DNA of 64,000 bases from Planctomycetota bacterium (GTDB taxonomy: Bacteria; Planctomycetota; Planctomycetia; Planctomycetales; Planctomycetaceae), in the NCBI GenBank assembly GCA_014584345.1, contig JACTNB010000024.1, positions 294,513-358,512 on the forward strand, in the 5' to 3' direction. Shown here piece after piece: positions 1 through 8,141 of this stretch (its first letter is position 1; the number at the start of each line of letters is the position of its first letter). The notes under the pieces are model-generated. The model worked only from the letters and a program-made list of their open reading frames with translations. It ran no database searches and was not told where the DNA came from. A program made the translations under genes and the position numbers.

Positions 1-1
1 T

Positions 2-202
2 TGGGCGCGCCCCCGGGCGGTGTGCGTGTCGAGCGGGTTTTCCGTGGTGCGCGAATCGCTGCGGACCAGTTACGGGCCCGAGCCGCTGCTGCTGTTTACC
101 CCGGATGGTGCGCTGCGGACCGTGATCTCTCCGGGGGGCACGTTGCGGGTCGATCAATGGCAGCGGGAGCAGCGCTGGCGGCAGGTCAGGTCATGGGAAT
201 GA
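2..202 (+). CDS. C-terminal end of an unidentified protein (truncated by the window edge)
   Basis: An open frame enters from the left edge and stops with TGA at 200-202, giving about 66 residues. The visible tail is rich in Arg, Gly and Leu, contains a stretch reading ...LLLFTPDGALRTVISPGG..., and ends ...RWRQVRSWE. I do not recognise a family. It converges with, and overlaps by a few codons, the end of the prenyltransferase gene on the opposite strand, so the two share their 3' region. Whether this is a real gene end depends on sequence outside the window. Confidence 0.4.
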   Translation, partial: WARPRAVCVSSGFSVVRESLRTSYGPEPLLLFTPDGALRTVISPGGTLRVDQWQREQRWRQVRSWE

Positions 203-1073
203 AGCGAGACAGGAGTTGCCCGGGAATCATCATGAGGGCAGCCGCGATGGCCAGCGGAACGGCGTCGTCCCCTCCATGTCCGATGATGGCCAGCGCTTCG
301 AGCATCGGGATACTCAGCAGCATAACGCGGACCCCCTGTTGCACGGGGAGAGTCGCGCCGGTCCGCAAGGCGGGGCGTATTCGCCGTGCGAGTTGAAAGG
401 CGATCAGGAACAGAATGAGGAGCACGATAATCACAGCATCCTCGGGCGAATTCGCGGCGGAAGCCGTTCCCCAGCCGATCAGCGCGAGATACATGAGTAT
501 GGTTCCTCCCCACATGTCCGCGCGTGGTGTTTGCACCGCTTCGCTGCGCGCGAACAGGGTGATGCCTGCCACGTAGATTCCCATCAATGCCGCCATCAAA
601 AGGGGAATGAGCATGTCCGCGGTGAGCAGGTTCCCCAGGCAGGCTGCCCCGAGCAACAGGTTCAACCCGCGGCAGCCCCCCATCAGGGCAGGGCCAAACA
701 GGGTTTTCTTACCGCCGGCATCGTAGGTGTAAATCATCGCGGCCAGCAGGATCGCCACCACCGCCGCCCCCCAACCGGCGCATGCAGCCGCCAGTACTCC
801 TCCCAGCATCAGCACGGTAGCGAGGCGAGAGGCCGTCGTCGTCGGAATTTCTCCCGCCGGCAGGGGACGGGTGGGCCGTTCCCGGCGATCCTGTTCCAAG
901 TCGAAGAGATCGTTGAAGACCATGCCCGACAGATACAACAGGCCCGAGGCGACCAGCAGCCAGGTCAGTTCCCAGGGGACAATCACTCCTTGCCTGGCGA
1001 TGGCATACCCGGCCAGCACATCGGGAAAAGTGGTGAACAGCGCGGGGAGGCGGAGTAATCGCAGATAGGGCAT
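186..1073 (-). CDS. UbiA-family prenyltransferase (integral membrane)
   Basis: A 295-residue polytopic membrane protein. UbiA enzymes transfer a polyprenyl chain from its diphosphate to an aromatic or other acceptor inside the membrane. The first Asp-rich motif is clear near residue 55 (NDLFDLEQDRRERPTRPLP), with the expected Arg/Pro continuation. A weaker second motif is present (YTYDAGGK). The length is normal for the family. I chose ATG at 1073 because translation then begins MPYLRLLRLPALF, a typical UbiA N-terminus; an in-frame TTG at 1109 would add 12 residues. The acceptor cannot be told from sequence. No quinone or chlorophyll genes lie nearby, and planctomycetes carry several UbiA paralogues. 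The gene is divergent from the TPP enzyme. Confidence 0.85.
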   Translation of the reverse strand: MPYLRLLRLPALFTTFPDVLAGYAIARQGVIVPWELTWLLVASGLLYLSGMVFNDLFDLEQDRRERPTRPLPAGEIPTTTASRLATVLMLGGVLAAACAGWGAAVVAILLAAMIYTYDAGGKKTLFGPALMGGCRGLNLLLGAACLGNLLTADMLIPLLMAALMGIYVAGITLFARSEAVQTPRADMWGGTILMYLALIGWGTASAANSPEDAVIIVLLILFLIAFQLARRIRPALRTGATLPVQQGVRVMLLSIPMLEALAIIGHGGDDAVPLAIAAALMMIPGQLLSRFIPMT

Positions 1074-1466
1074 GGCTATTCCATGTTTCCGGAGGAATGT
1101 TTCGGGCAACCGGTATTTATGAGGTAAAGGTGGAAATTAGATAAATACAAACCAGGCAAGGTGTCGTCCAGTCGCGCGCATCATACCGCATGTGTCCCCT
1201 TGACGGGAACCTGAACGTGAAGTGTCCCCGTGGAATGTCCACAAGGCTGGTCCCAAGCCAGCGGTTTTTGGTCTATTCGCTTCCCTTCGTGTGTCTATAA
1301 TTAAAGATAAGCGTGTGTCCTTTCCGCCACGAAGGGTGAATGGATTGCATGTGAAGGAAAACAGCCGCGAACTGGTGAGCCCGGGAGTGGAAGGCAACGT
1401 GTAATATGTGGTCCGCACAGCCGTACCCCTCGAACAATCATGGCGTCAGGTGGACAGGAGAAAGTC
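1074..1466. other. Divergent intergenic region with a degenerate GGTACGC palindrome
   Basis: This gap lies between the divergently transcribed prenyltransferase and TPP enzyme, so promoters for both should be here. At 1394-1427 it holds GCAACGTG-type sequence followed by a degenerate palindrome, GGTCCGCACAGCCGTACC. A similar GCAACGTG...GGTACGC block recurs at 37956-37978. I see no convincing small gene. Confidence 0.5.
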
Positions 1467-3194
1467 ATGGCTGCAAGAATCCCGCGTAAGACCGCCTCCC
1501 GTTCCGCCACGCAGCCTTCGGGGAACGGCAAACTTCGCCGCAAGAAAGGGACGGAGACGTCGGCGAATATCCAGACGATCGGGGGCTATCTGATCCAACG
1601 TCTGCAGGACTACGGCATCCGCGATCTGTTTGGGATTCCGGGAGATTTCGTGCTGCAGTTTTATGGATTGCTGGAGGAGAGTCCCATCCGCGTGATCGGG
1701 ACGACCCGCGAGGACTGCGCGGGCTATGCGGCGGATGGATATGCCCGCGTGAATGGCATGGGGGCGGTGTGTGTCACGTATTGCGTCGGCGGTCTCAGTT
1801 TGTGCAATTCGATAGCCGGTGCCTATGCGGAGAAATCGCCGGTGGTGGTGATCAGTGGCGCGCCGGGCATGGAGGAACGCCGCTCCGATCCGCTGTTGCA
1901 TCACAAAGTGCGCGATTTCAATACGCAGCGCGAGGTGTTCGAGAAAATCACGGTGGCGACGGCATCTCTGGATGATCCGCTCACTGCCTTTCGGGAGATC
2001 GATCGCTGCCTCGAAGCGGCGGCCCGCTACAAACGGCCGGTGTATCTGGAACTGCCACGGGATCGAGTCCATTCTCAACCGATGTATCCTTACACGCCGA
2101 GGCCGGAAAAATACGAAAGTAATCCACAGGCCCTGGCAGCTGCCATCGAAGAAGCGGTCACCCGGTTGGAAGCCGCTGAAAAGCCGGTGCTGGTTGCCGG
2201 TGTCGAGGTGCATCGATTCGGCCTGCGCAAGCCGCTGCTGCAGTTTGCCGAAAAGCACGATCTTCCGATCTGCGCCACGCTGCTGGGAAAGTCGGTTGTG
2301 AGCGAAAAGCATCCGTTGTACGTGGGCGTGTATGAAGGGGCCATGGGGCGTGAAACCGTGCGGCGTTTCGTCGAGGAGAGCGATTGCGTAATTCTGGCGG
2401 GCACGTTCATGAGCGACATCAACCTGGGGATCTTCACCGCGCATCTCGATCCCGCGAAGTGCATCTATGTCACCAGCGAGCAATTGCGGATCGGGTATCA
2501 TCATTTTCACGATGTCCGCCTCAACGAATTCGTGCAGGGGCTGGGCAAGGCCAAGTTGAAAGTCGTGAAGCGGCCGCTGCCCCAGCAAAAGCAGACATTC
2601 GAAGCCTTCAAGCCCAAGCCCGATGCCCCGGTCACCACGCATCGGCTTTTCGCCCGCATCAATGAATTGCTCGACGAAAACATGGTGGTAGTGGCCGACG
2701 TGGGAGACTCCCTGTTTGGCGCCTCCGACCTGACGATTTATCGGCACACGGAATTCATCAGTCCCGCCTATTACACCTCGATGGGGTTTGCCATTCCGGC
2801 CGCGTTGGGCGTTCAGGTGGCGAATCAAGCTCTGCGTCCGATCGTGCTGGTAGGGGATGGTGCCTTTCAGATGACATGCCTCGAATTGTCCACCGTCCTG
2901 CGGCACAATTTCAATCCGATTGTAATCGTGCTCAACAACAAGGGGTACACCACGGAACGCTTCCTGCAGGAAGGCCCCTTCAACGATATTCTGAACTGGA
3001 ACTATCACCGTCTGCCCGATCTTCTGGGAGGAGGCTGGGGGTTCGAAGTGCATACGGAAAACGAACTCGACCAGGCTCTCAACGCGTCGCTTTCCAATCA
3101 GGAAGCCTTCAGCCTGTTGAATGTGCATCTTGAAATGACCGATATCAGTCCCGCGCTGAAACGCCTGGCGCAGCGCATGAGCAAAAAGATTTGA
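1467..3194 (+). CDS. Thiamine diphosphate-dependent 2-oxo acid decarboxylase (pyruvate/indolepyruvate decarboxylase type)
   Basis: A cytoplasmic enzyme of 575 residues that should convert a 2-oxo acid to an aldehyde and CO2. Hallmarks of the PDC/IPDC branch are visible: the proton-relay Glu near residue 82 (TREDCAGYAADGYAR), the His-His pair at about 145-146 (PLLHHKVRDF), and the ThDP/Mg motif from GDG at about 463-465 to LNNKGYTTER. Start ATG 1467 is preceded by AGGAG six bases upstream; an in-frame ATG at 1440 lacks that site. The first 35 residues are a basic, low-complexity extension not usual for the family. Pyruvate, indolepyruvate or a branched-chain oxo acid are all possible substrates. 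No alcohol dehydrogenase is adjacent, so the gene stands alone. Confidence 0.85.
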   Translation: MAARIPRKTASRSATQPSGNGKLRRKKGTETSANIQTIGGYLIQRLQDYGIRDLFGIPGDFVLQFYGLLEESPIRVIGTTREDCAGYAADGYARVNGMGAVCVTYCVGGLSLCNSIAGAYAEKSPVVVISGAPGMEERRSDPLLHHKVRDFNTQREVFEKITVATASLDDPLTAFREIDRCLEAAARYKRPVYLELPRDRVHSQPMYPYTPRPEKYESNPQALAAAIEEAVTRLEAAEKPVLVAGVEVHRFGLRKPLLQFAEKHDLPICATLLGKSVVSEKHPLYVGVYEGAMGRETVRRFVEESDCVILAGTFMSDINLGIFTAHLDPAKCIYVTSEQLRIGYHHFHDVRLNEFVQGLGKAKLKVVKRPLPQQKQTFEAFKPKPDAPVTTHRLFARINELLDENMVVVADVGDSLFGASDLTIYRHTEFISPAYYTSMGFAIPAALGVQVANQALRPIVLVGDGAFQMTCLELSTVLRHNFNPIVIVLNNKGYTTERFLQEGPFNDILNWNYHRLPDLLGGGWGFEVHTENELDQALNASLSNQEAFSLLNVHLEMTDISPALKRLAQRMSKKI

Positions 3195-3214
3195 ACTCCC
3201 TGGGACAACATGCA

Positions 3215-3235
3215 TTTTGGCAATACATTGCCAGA
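3215..3235. other. Short hairpin after the decarboxylase gene
   Basis: TGGCAA and TTGCCA form a six-base stem with a TACA loop about 25 bases after the stop codon. There is no U-run, so it is only a possible weak terminator. The same stretch shares the word AATACATTGCCAGAA with 38087-38101 near another repeat, so it may belong to the repeat family instead. Confidence 0.35.
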
Positions 3236-3260
3236 AACCGGAACTGGTCCCGGCAGCATT

Positions 3261-3480
3261 GTCCACGGGAGTGGAACACAACAAGGCATGAGTGGGCTGG
3301 GCGTGGCCCGCTTCCTGACGGGCGCGGCTAGTTTGAGTCACCCGCCGTGTGCCACTGGCTGCGCTAGTAGTGCGCTGTGAGGTCCACGGGAGTGGAACAC
3401 AATAAGGCATGAGTGGGCTAGGTGTGGCCCGCTTCCTGACGGGCGCGGCTAGTTTGAGTCACTCGCCGTGTGCCCTGGCT
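3261..3480. repeat. Two tandem copies of a REP/BIME-like element
   Basis: A unit of about 120 bp beginning GTCCACGGGAGTGGAACACA occurs at 3261-3381 and again at 3382-3480. Each copy contains the core TGGCCCGCTTCCTGACGGGC followed by GCGGCTAGTTTGAGTCAC. The copies differ by only a few substitutions and a small indel near GCCACTGGCT. The same core recurs as inverted pairs at 31114-31255 and 38034-38173. The second copy runs into the end of the LUD-protein gene on the minus strand. Confidence 0.85.
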
Positions 3481-4082
3481 TCGCCGGGGGTGGATGTCAG
3501 GAAGACCGTCATGGAACGCGCGCCGTGCGCGCCAATTACCAGGGACTGTTCGATATCCGCGGTTTTGGAGGGTCCAGAGACAAACACGCCGAAGCGATTA
3601 TTTGTCCATTTCAACCGTTGATAGGCCTCGTGCATGTTGCTCACCAGGGCCGATCGTGGCAGGACCAGTACCACATGCTGCGCGATGAACAGCAGCGCCC
3701 GGTGAGGCAGATCATCGCCTGCCACCCAGATCGCCCCGTTCTCGGCCACGCCAAATCGTCCGGGGAGGATTGCCAGTTCGACATCTTCGAGTTCATGCGG
3801 ATCTGTCACCGCTGCCAGATCAAACGTGTTCATGGGCAACAGGGGGACCAACGAGCAGATTTTTTTTGCCTGCAACTCGCTTGCGAGAGTTTGCAATTCC
3901 GACCTCGCATGGTCTTCGTTCTGAATATCGATTACTTCCCCCCCGACGCTCCGCAGCACCTGAGTGAAGTGCTCGGCGGGATTCTCGTACGTCGTCCAGG
4001 CCTGATTCAGGTCGGGAAGAGTGGTGGCTTGAGGCAGGTTTTTGCGCAAGGCGGCCAGAATCTGCTGTTGGCTGTCGGACAT
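3459..4082 (-). CDS. lutC: LutC/YkgG-like LUD-domain protein
   Basis: A 207-residue protein matching the LUD family. The conserved C-terminal motif GPSKTADIEQSLVIGAHG is present, preceded by the GRFGVAENGAIWV stretch. LutC is one of three subunits (LutA, LutB, LutC) of the iron-sulfur L-lactate utilisation complex. Here no LutA or LutB gene is adjacent, so the lactate role is uncertain and the partners may lie elsewhere. The last codons, encoding GEARAHGE and the stop, lie inside the second copy of the repeat element, so the C-terminus may have been remodelled by repeat insertion. The start ATG at 4082 gives the usual MSDSQQQILAALR-type N-terminus. Confidence 0.8.
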   Translation of the reverse strand: MSDSQQQILAALRKNLPQATTLPDLNQAWTTYENPAEHFTQVLRSVGGEVIDIQNEDHARSELQTLASELQAKKICSLVPLLPMNTFDLAAVTDPHELEDVELAILPGRFGVAENGAIWVAGDDLPHRALLFIAQHVVLVLPRSALVSNMHEAYQRLKWTNNRFGVFVSGPSKTADIEQSLVIGAHGARSMTVFLTSTPGEARAHGE

Positions 4083-4518
4083 GGCGGTACCAGGTACTAA
4101 TCAAGGAAAAACACGAACTCCGCTGCCCCAGGAGGTAAAGGGGACGGTTATTATTTTATCAGCCGGCGGGAAAATCACCATCGGCCAGAATAGAGGGTGG
4201 GGCAGGGCGGCACGATTTCTTCGTGACGAGGCTTCCGCTATGCTGACAGCATGCCGGGGCCGCATTTACAGGCTCCGGGAGCTTGAATTCGCCGTGGCCT
4301 CGGGAAGGAGACCAGACGGGGGAGTACTCCCTTCATGCGGCAAGGCTTTGAAATTGTTGAATTTGCGTGCAACGCATCGCAACATTAGGTGGTTTGAACT
4401 CGCGTGGATGCCTCTGGGAAGGTACGCATGGAGTACCCTGCGATCAATAATGGCATGGCCGGCCCATGACTTTTTTCTGTCCAATTACACCCGATTTTTT
4501 CCAGGAGCACACCCTGAC
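4083..4518. other. Intergenic region with a degenerate palindrome
   Basis: This is a divergent gap of about 435 bp between the LUD gene and the RraA-like gene. It carries GGTACGCATGGAGTACC at 4421-4437, a degenerate member of the short palindrome family. An open frame running through from 4042 continues into the RraA-like gene but has non-coding-like composition and is not included. A promoter for the downstream gene is expected here; none is obvious. Confidence 0.4.
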
Positions 4519-5238
4519 ATGTTGACGCGTGAACTGTTTCAGAAGCTTGCCCAGTACGATTCTCCCACCGTCTGCAACGCGATCGAACTTTGGGATCTGC
4601 GCTCCCGGACCGCCGGTTATATGAATGAAACGATTCAGGCTTGTTATCCGCATCTCCCGCCGATGGTGGGACTCGCCTTGACTACCACCTTCCGATCCGC
4701 GGCGGCACCGATTCAGGGAGACGCCTATTCCAGCCTGACGGCCCAAACCCAGATTCTCGAGCAAATGGAACTTCCGGCCGTGATGGTGTTTCAAGACCTC
4801 GATCAGCCCGTTGCAGCTGCCACGTTTGGGGAAGTGATGTGCACCACGTACAAGGCCTTTGGTGCAGCGGGACTGATCACCTCGGGGACCGGTCGGGATC
4901 TCGAACAGGTCGAACGCCTCGATTTTCCCGCGTTCACCGCCGGGGCTCAGGCTGCCCATGGGTATTGTCACTTTGTGGACCTGCAAATTCCCGTTTCGGT
5001 CGGTGGGATCATGGTGCGGCCCAATGAACTGCTGCATGGTGACTGCAACGGCGTAACGACCATTCCGGTGGAAATAGCCAGCGAAATCCCCGGTGTCTGC
5101 GATGAAATCATTTCCGCCGAGAACCTTGTGCTCGATTATCTCAAGGCGGGAAATGTGACCGCGAAAGGTTTTGATGAAGCGCGCCAGGCCTGCGGCGCCC
5201 AGATTCAGGCCTTGTCTCGCAGGCTCAAGGGGAAGTAG
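4519..5238 (+). CDS. RraA-like / HMG-aldolase family protein
   Basis: A 239-residue protein of the RraA-like fold (formerly annotated as dimethylmenaquinone methyltransferase). The family includes 4-hydroxy-4-methyl-2-oxoglutarate/4-carboxy-4-hydroxy-2-oxoadipate aldolases and RraA. Visible conserved features are the Arg-Asp pair in GLITSGTGRDLEQ and the later HGDCNGVTTIP motif with a metal-binding Asp. The start ATG 4519 has AGGAG at 4503-4507. A longer open frame to 4042 has no family similarity. In planctomycetes such proteins often accompany sugar or aromatic catabolism, which fits the oxidoreductase and isomerase genes downstream. The specific substrate is unknown. Confidence 0.8.
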   Translation: MLTRELFQKLAQYDSPTVCNAIELWDLRSRTAGYMNETIQACYPHLPPMVGLALTTTFRSAAAPIQGDAYSSLTAQTQILEQMELPAVMVFQDLDQPVAAATFGEVMCTTYKAFGAAGLITSGTGRDLEQVERLDFPAFTAGAQAAHGYCHFVDLQIPVSVGGIMVRPNELLHGDCNGVTTIPVEIASEIPGVCDEIISAENLVLDYLKAGNVTAKGFDEARQACGAQIQALSRRLKGK

Positions 5239-5365
5239 TTTTGCGGAAGGGATACGGCACGGCGTGTTGCCATGAATTGCGGACGCCAGTGGGAAAGTTT
5301 GTCGTAGTCGGCAAGCGTGTTCAATAGCCCGGGCGGGAATCCGGGTTCTTTCAGGGTACACTCCG

Positions 5366-7792
5366 ATGATTTCACGTCTCCTGTTGCTGGTGTTGTTGGT
5401 TTCGCATGGGACGGGCTGGGGGGCGGAACCTCGCAGTCTTTCGGGCATTTATCCGCACCTGGCGATGTTCAATAACGAGGGGGAGTGCGGAACCGGGGCG
5501 GTTGTTCCCTGGGCGGATCGGCTCTGGGTGGTGACGTACGCTCCGCATGCTCCGCGGGGATCCTCCGATAAACTCTACGAAATTCTGCCCGACCTGACGC
5601 AAATCGTGAGGCCGGAAAGTATCGGCGGGACACCGGCCAACCGCATGATACATCGGGAATCCGAGCAGTTGTTTATTGGTCCCTACGCCATTGATGCCCA
5701 GCGCACGGTGCGGGTCATTCCCTACGCGCGGATGTTCGGGCGTCCCACGGGAAACGCGCGGCATCTGTTCGATCCCGCGGGCAAAATTTATTACGCCACC
5801 ATGGAAGAAGGCGTGTACGAGGTTGATGTGCGGACACTTGACGTCACGGAACTTTGGGCCGACGAACAAAGTAAGACCGGTCGCCACGCCAATCTTCCGG
5901 GGTATCACGGAAAAGGATTGTTTTCCACGCAGGGACTGCTGCTGTATGCCAACAACGGCGAACATGGCAGCCTGGCCCTGCAGCGCCCCGATGTTCCCAG
6001 TGGCGTGCTTGCCTCCTGGGACGGTCAGGCCGACGCATGGGAGATTGTGCGGCGGAATCAGTTCACGGAAGTTACCGGTCCCGGCGGGATTTGGGGCAAC
6101 GACAGACTGGACGATCCCGCCTGGAGTATCGGCTGGGACCATCGCTCCCTGATTCTGATGTGTCTTGATGCTGGTAGCTGGCATGTGTATCGCCTGCCCA
6201 AGGCGTCGCACAGTTACGACGGAGCGCACGGCTGGAACACCGAATGGCCGCGCATTCGCGAGATTGGCGAAAACCATCTTCTGATGACCATGCACGGCAT
6301 GTTCTGGCAGTTCCCCCGCTCATTCACTTCACGCACGTCGGCCGGCATCAGGCCCCGCAGCACGTATTTGAAGGTGATTGGCGACTTCTGCCGCTGGAAC
6401 GACCGCGTCGTTTTCGGATGCGATGATACCGCGAAAAACGAATTCCTGAATAAACGGAAGGCGAAGGGCGAAATTGCGGCTCCACAGTCGCAGTCGAACT
6501 TGTGGTTCCTCAAGCCAGAAAAAATAGACCGCATTGGCCCGGTAATCGGGCGGGGGGCTCTTTGGCTGCAGGACGATATTGTCGCCGGCGTTCCCAGCGA
6601 TCCGTTTCTCTTTGATGGGTTTGAGCGGAAGGGTTTGCACCTGGCCAGCCCCCACAGCAGCGGCGCCACGATCACGCTTGAAGCCGATACGCGGGGAACA
6701 GGGAATTGGGAAACGCGACGGCAGTTCACGCTGCCTGCCTCGGGGTATGCCTGGTTCGATCTTACCCAGGAGGAGCCCGCCGTCTGGATTCGCCTGACCA
6801 GCGATATGAACCTCAAGGAGGCGACCGCCTGGTTCAATTTTTCGAACGGGGATCGCCGAGAGCACGAGGCCGCCCCGTTCTTTACCGGGCTGGCCAGTTC
6901 CGATCAGGAAAATTTCACGGGGGGGATTGTTCGTGCCCGTGGAGAAAACAAGCGGACGCTGCACTTCGTGGCCCGGGAACCGGGCAGCGACGGACCTCGA
7001 ACCATCGGCCTGTACACACTCGACGCCGATTTGACCCTGCGACGCGACGAGGATGCAACCGCTCTCGTTTATCAGCAGAAACACGCGGCGATTCCGGAAC
7101 AGGTTCTTATCGCCGACGAGGCCTCGATTCTGTTCGTCGACGATCACGGGCGACGCTGGCGTTTGCCGCGCGGTTGCCCGAACAGCGACCAACCGGGACC
7201 GCTCGGCCCCACCCGTATCTGCCGGGAAGTGGCCACGGAACGGGATCTGTTCAACGCGTGCGGGACATTCTTCGAATTGCCCGCGGAAAATGCCGGCGGG
7301 TTCGCCAAGGTGCGGGCGGTCGCCACTCACAACCGTCGGATTGTGGATTATTGTTCGTACCGCGGGCTGTTCGTGATGAGTGGCGTTGCCTTGGATGCCC
7401 CGGCGGATAATCCCCATATTATTCGTAGCGAGGACGGCAGAACGGCGCTCTGGGCGGGAGCCATCGACGACATCTGGCAGATGGGTAAACCTCGGGGGCG
7501 AGGTGGTCCCTGGAAGAATACCGCGGTTCTGCAGGACGAGCCCAGCGATCCCTACCTGCTTACCGGTTACGATCGGAAACAGATTGTGCTCAGTCACACG
7601 GCTTCGCATGCCGTACGGTTTCGCATTGAATGCGACCCGACCGGAACGGGATTGTGGCTGCCGTATATGACGATCGACGCGGAGCCCGAACGTGAAACCG
7701 AATACCGCTTTCCCGACGCCTTCTCGGCGGCCTGGCTCCGCGTGGTGAGCGACACCGCCTGCACGGCCACGGTACAACTGCAGTACGACTGA
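5366..7792 (+). CDS. Large secreted protein with duplicated beta-rich module, function unknown
   Basis: An 808-residue protein with an N-terminal signal peptide (MISRLLLLVLLVSHGTGWGA) and no further membrane segments, so probably periplasmic or exported. The N-terminal part looks like beta-propeller sequence, with many short strands and conserved Gly, Trp and Asp. The protein contains an internal duplication. A block around residues 410-494 begins PSDPFLFDGFERK and a second at 726-808 begins PSDPYLLTGYDRK. Each is preceded by a GRG..W segment and followed by a Gly-Thr-Gly turn and a run of beta strands. I do not recognise a catalytic motif. It lies upstream of the Gfo/Idh/MocA gene and may belong to the same carbohydrate-related neighbourhood. 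Confidence 0.75.
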   Translation: MISRLLLLVLLVSHGTGWGAEPRSLSGIYPHLAMFNNEGECGTGAVVPWADRLWVVTYAPHAPRGSSDKLYEILPDLTQIVRPESIGGTPANRMIHRESEQLFIGPYAIDAQRTVRVIPYARMFGRPTGNARHLFDPAGKIYYATMEEGVYEVDVRTLDVTELWADEQSKTGRHANLPGYHGKGLFSTQGLLLYANNGEHGSLALQRPDVPSGVLASWDGQADAWEIVRRNQFTEVTGPGGIWGNDRLDDPAWSIGWDHRSLILMCLDAGSWHVYRLPKASHSYDGAHGWNTEWPRIREIGENHLLMTMHGMFWQFPRSFTSRTSAGIRPRSTYLKVIGDFCRWNDRVVFGCDDTAKNEFLNKRKAKGEIAAPQSQSNLWFLKPEKIDRIGPVIGRGALWLQDDIVAGVPSDPFLFDGFERKGLHLASPHSSGATITLEADTRGTGNWETRRQFTLPASGYAWFDLTQEEPAVWIRLTSDMNLKEATAWFNFSNGDRREHEAAPFFTGLASSDQENFTGGIVRARGENKRTLHFVAREPGSDGPRTIGLYTLDADLTLRRDEDATALVYQQKHAAIPEQVLIADEASILFVDDHGRRWRLPRGCPNSDQPGPLGPTRICREVATERDLFNACGTFFELPAENAGGFAKVRAVATHNRRIVDYCSYRGLFVMSGVALDAPADNPHIIRSEDGRTALWAGAIDDIWQMGKPRGRGGPWKNTAVLQDEPSDPYLLTGYDRKQIVLSHTASHAVRFRIECDPTGTGLWLPYMTIDAEPERETEYRFPDAFSAAWLRVVSDTACTATVQLQYD

Positions 7793-8141
7793 TCCCGCCG
7801 GGCGCTGCTTGCAAAAGGGAATTTGGCATTCCCGTTGCAATAGAGGCCACGAGACAAAGTGGGAACGTTTTGTCACTCCGGCGGGAATCGTCTGGTTTCC
7901 CCTGGCCAGACCGGGTTGACAATATACCGGAAAATGTATCCGCAAATCAGGAATGCATTCTGGTGCATGCGTTGTAAAATGAAATGGAAGCAGGCGGCGG
8001 GGGACCGTAACGAGTGGCATTGCGGTGGTATCGTGGGTCTGCGGTGCGCGGGTTGCGAGTGAGAAACGCAGGGTGTTCACCTTCCGTGGAGGTGCATCAA
8101 ACTCCATGGGGATAGCATGAAATAAGGGAAGGAGCAGCGAG
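7793..8141. other. Intergenic region with a terminator-like hairpin
   Basis: Just after the secreted-protein stop, TTGCAA-(AA)-GGGAAT and ATTCCC-G-TTGCAA (7809-7840) can fold into an interrupted 12-bp stem with loop TTGGC. No U-run follows, so termination would be unusual. The remainder leads to a strong Shine-Dalgarno (AAGGAG) for the next gene. A short Cys-rich open frame at 7859-8062 is not convincing. Confidence 0.5.

Noticed and set aside
1446..3410. Long open frame on the minus strand opposite the decarboxylase
   Set aside because: It is a GC-skewed shadow of the TPP enzyme, with no family similarity and many His/Arg/Gln residues typical of antisense frames.
4042..4518. N-terminal extension of the RraA-like frame
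   Set aside because: Composition is non-coding and the sequence overlaps the start of the LUD gene. The ATG at 4519 has a better ribosome site and matches the family N-terminus.
7859..8062. Short Cys-containing open frame
   Set aside because: The Cys spacing vaguely recalls a zinc ribbon, but it has no good ribosome site and no known family.
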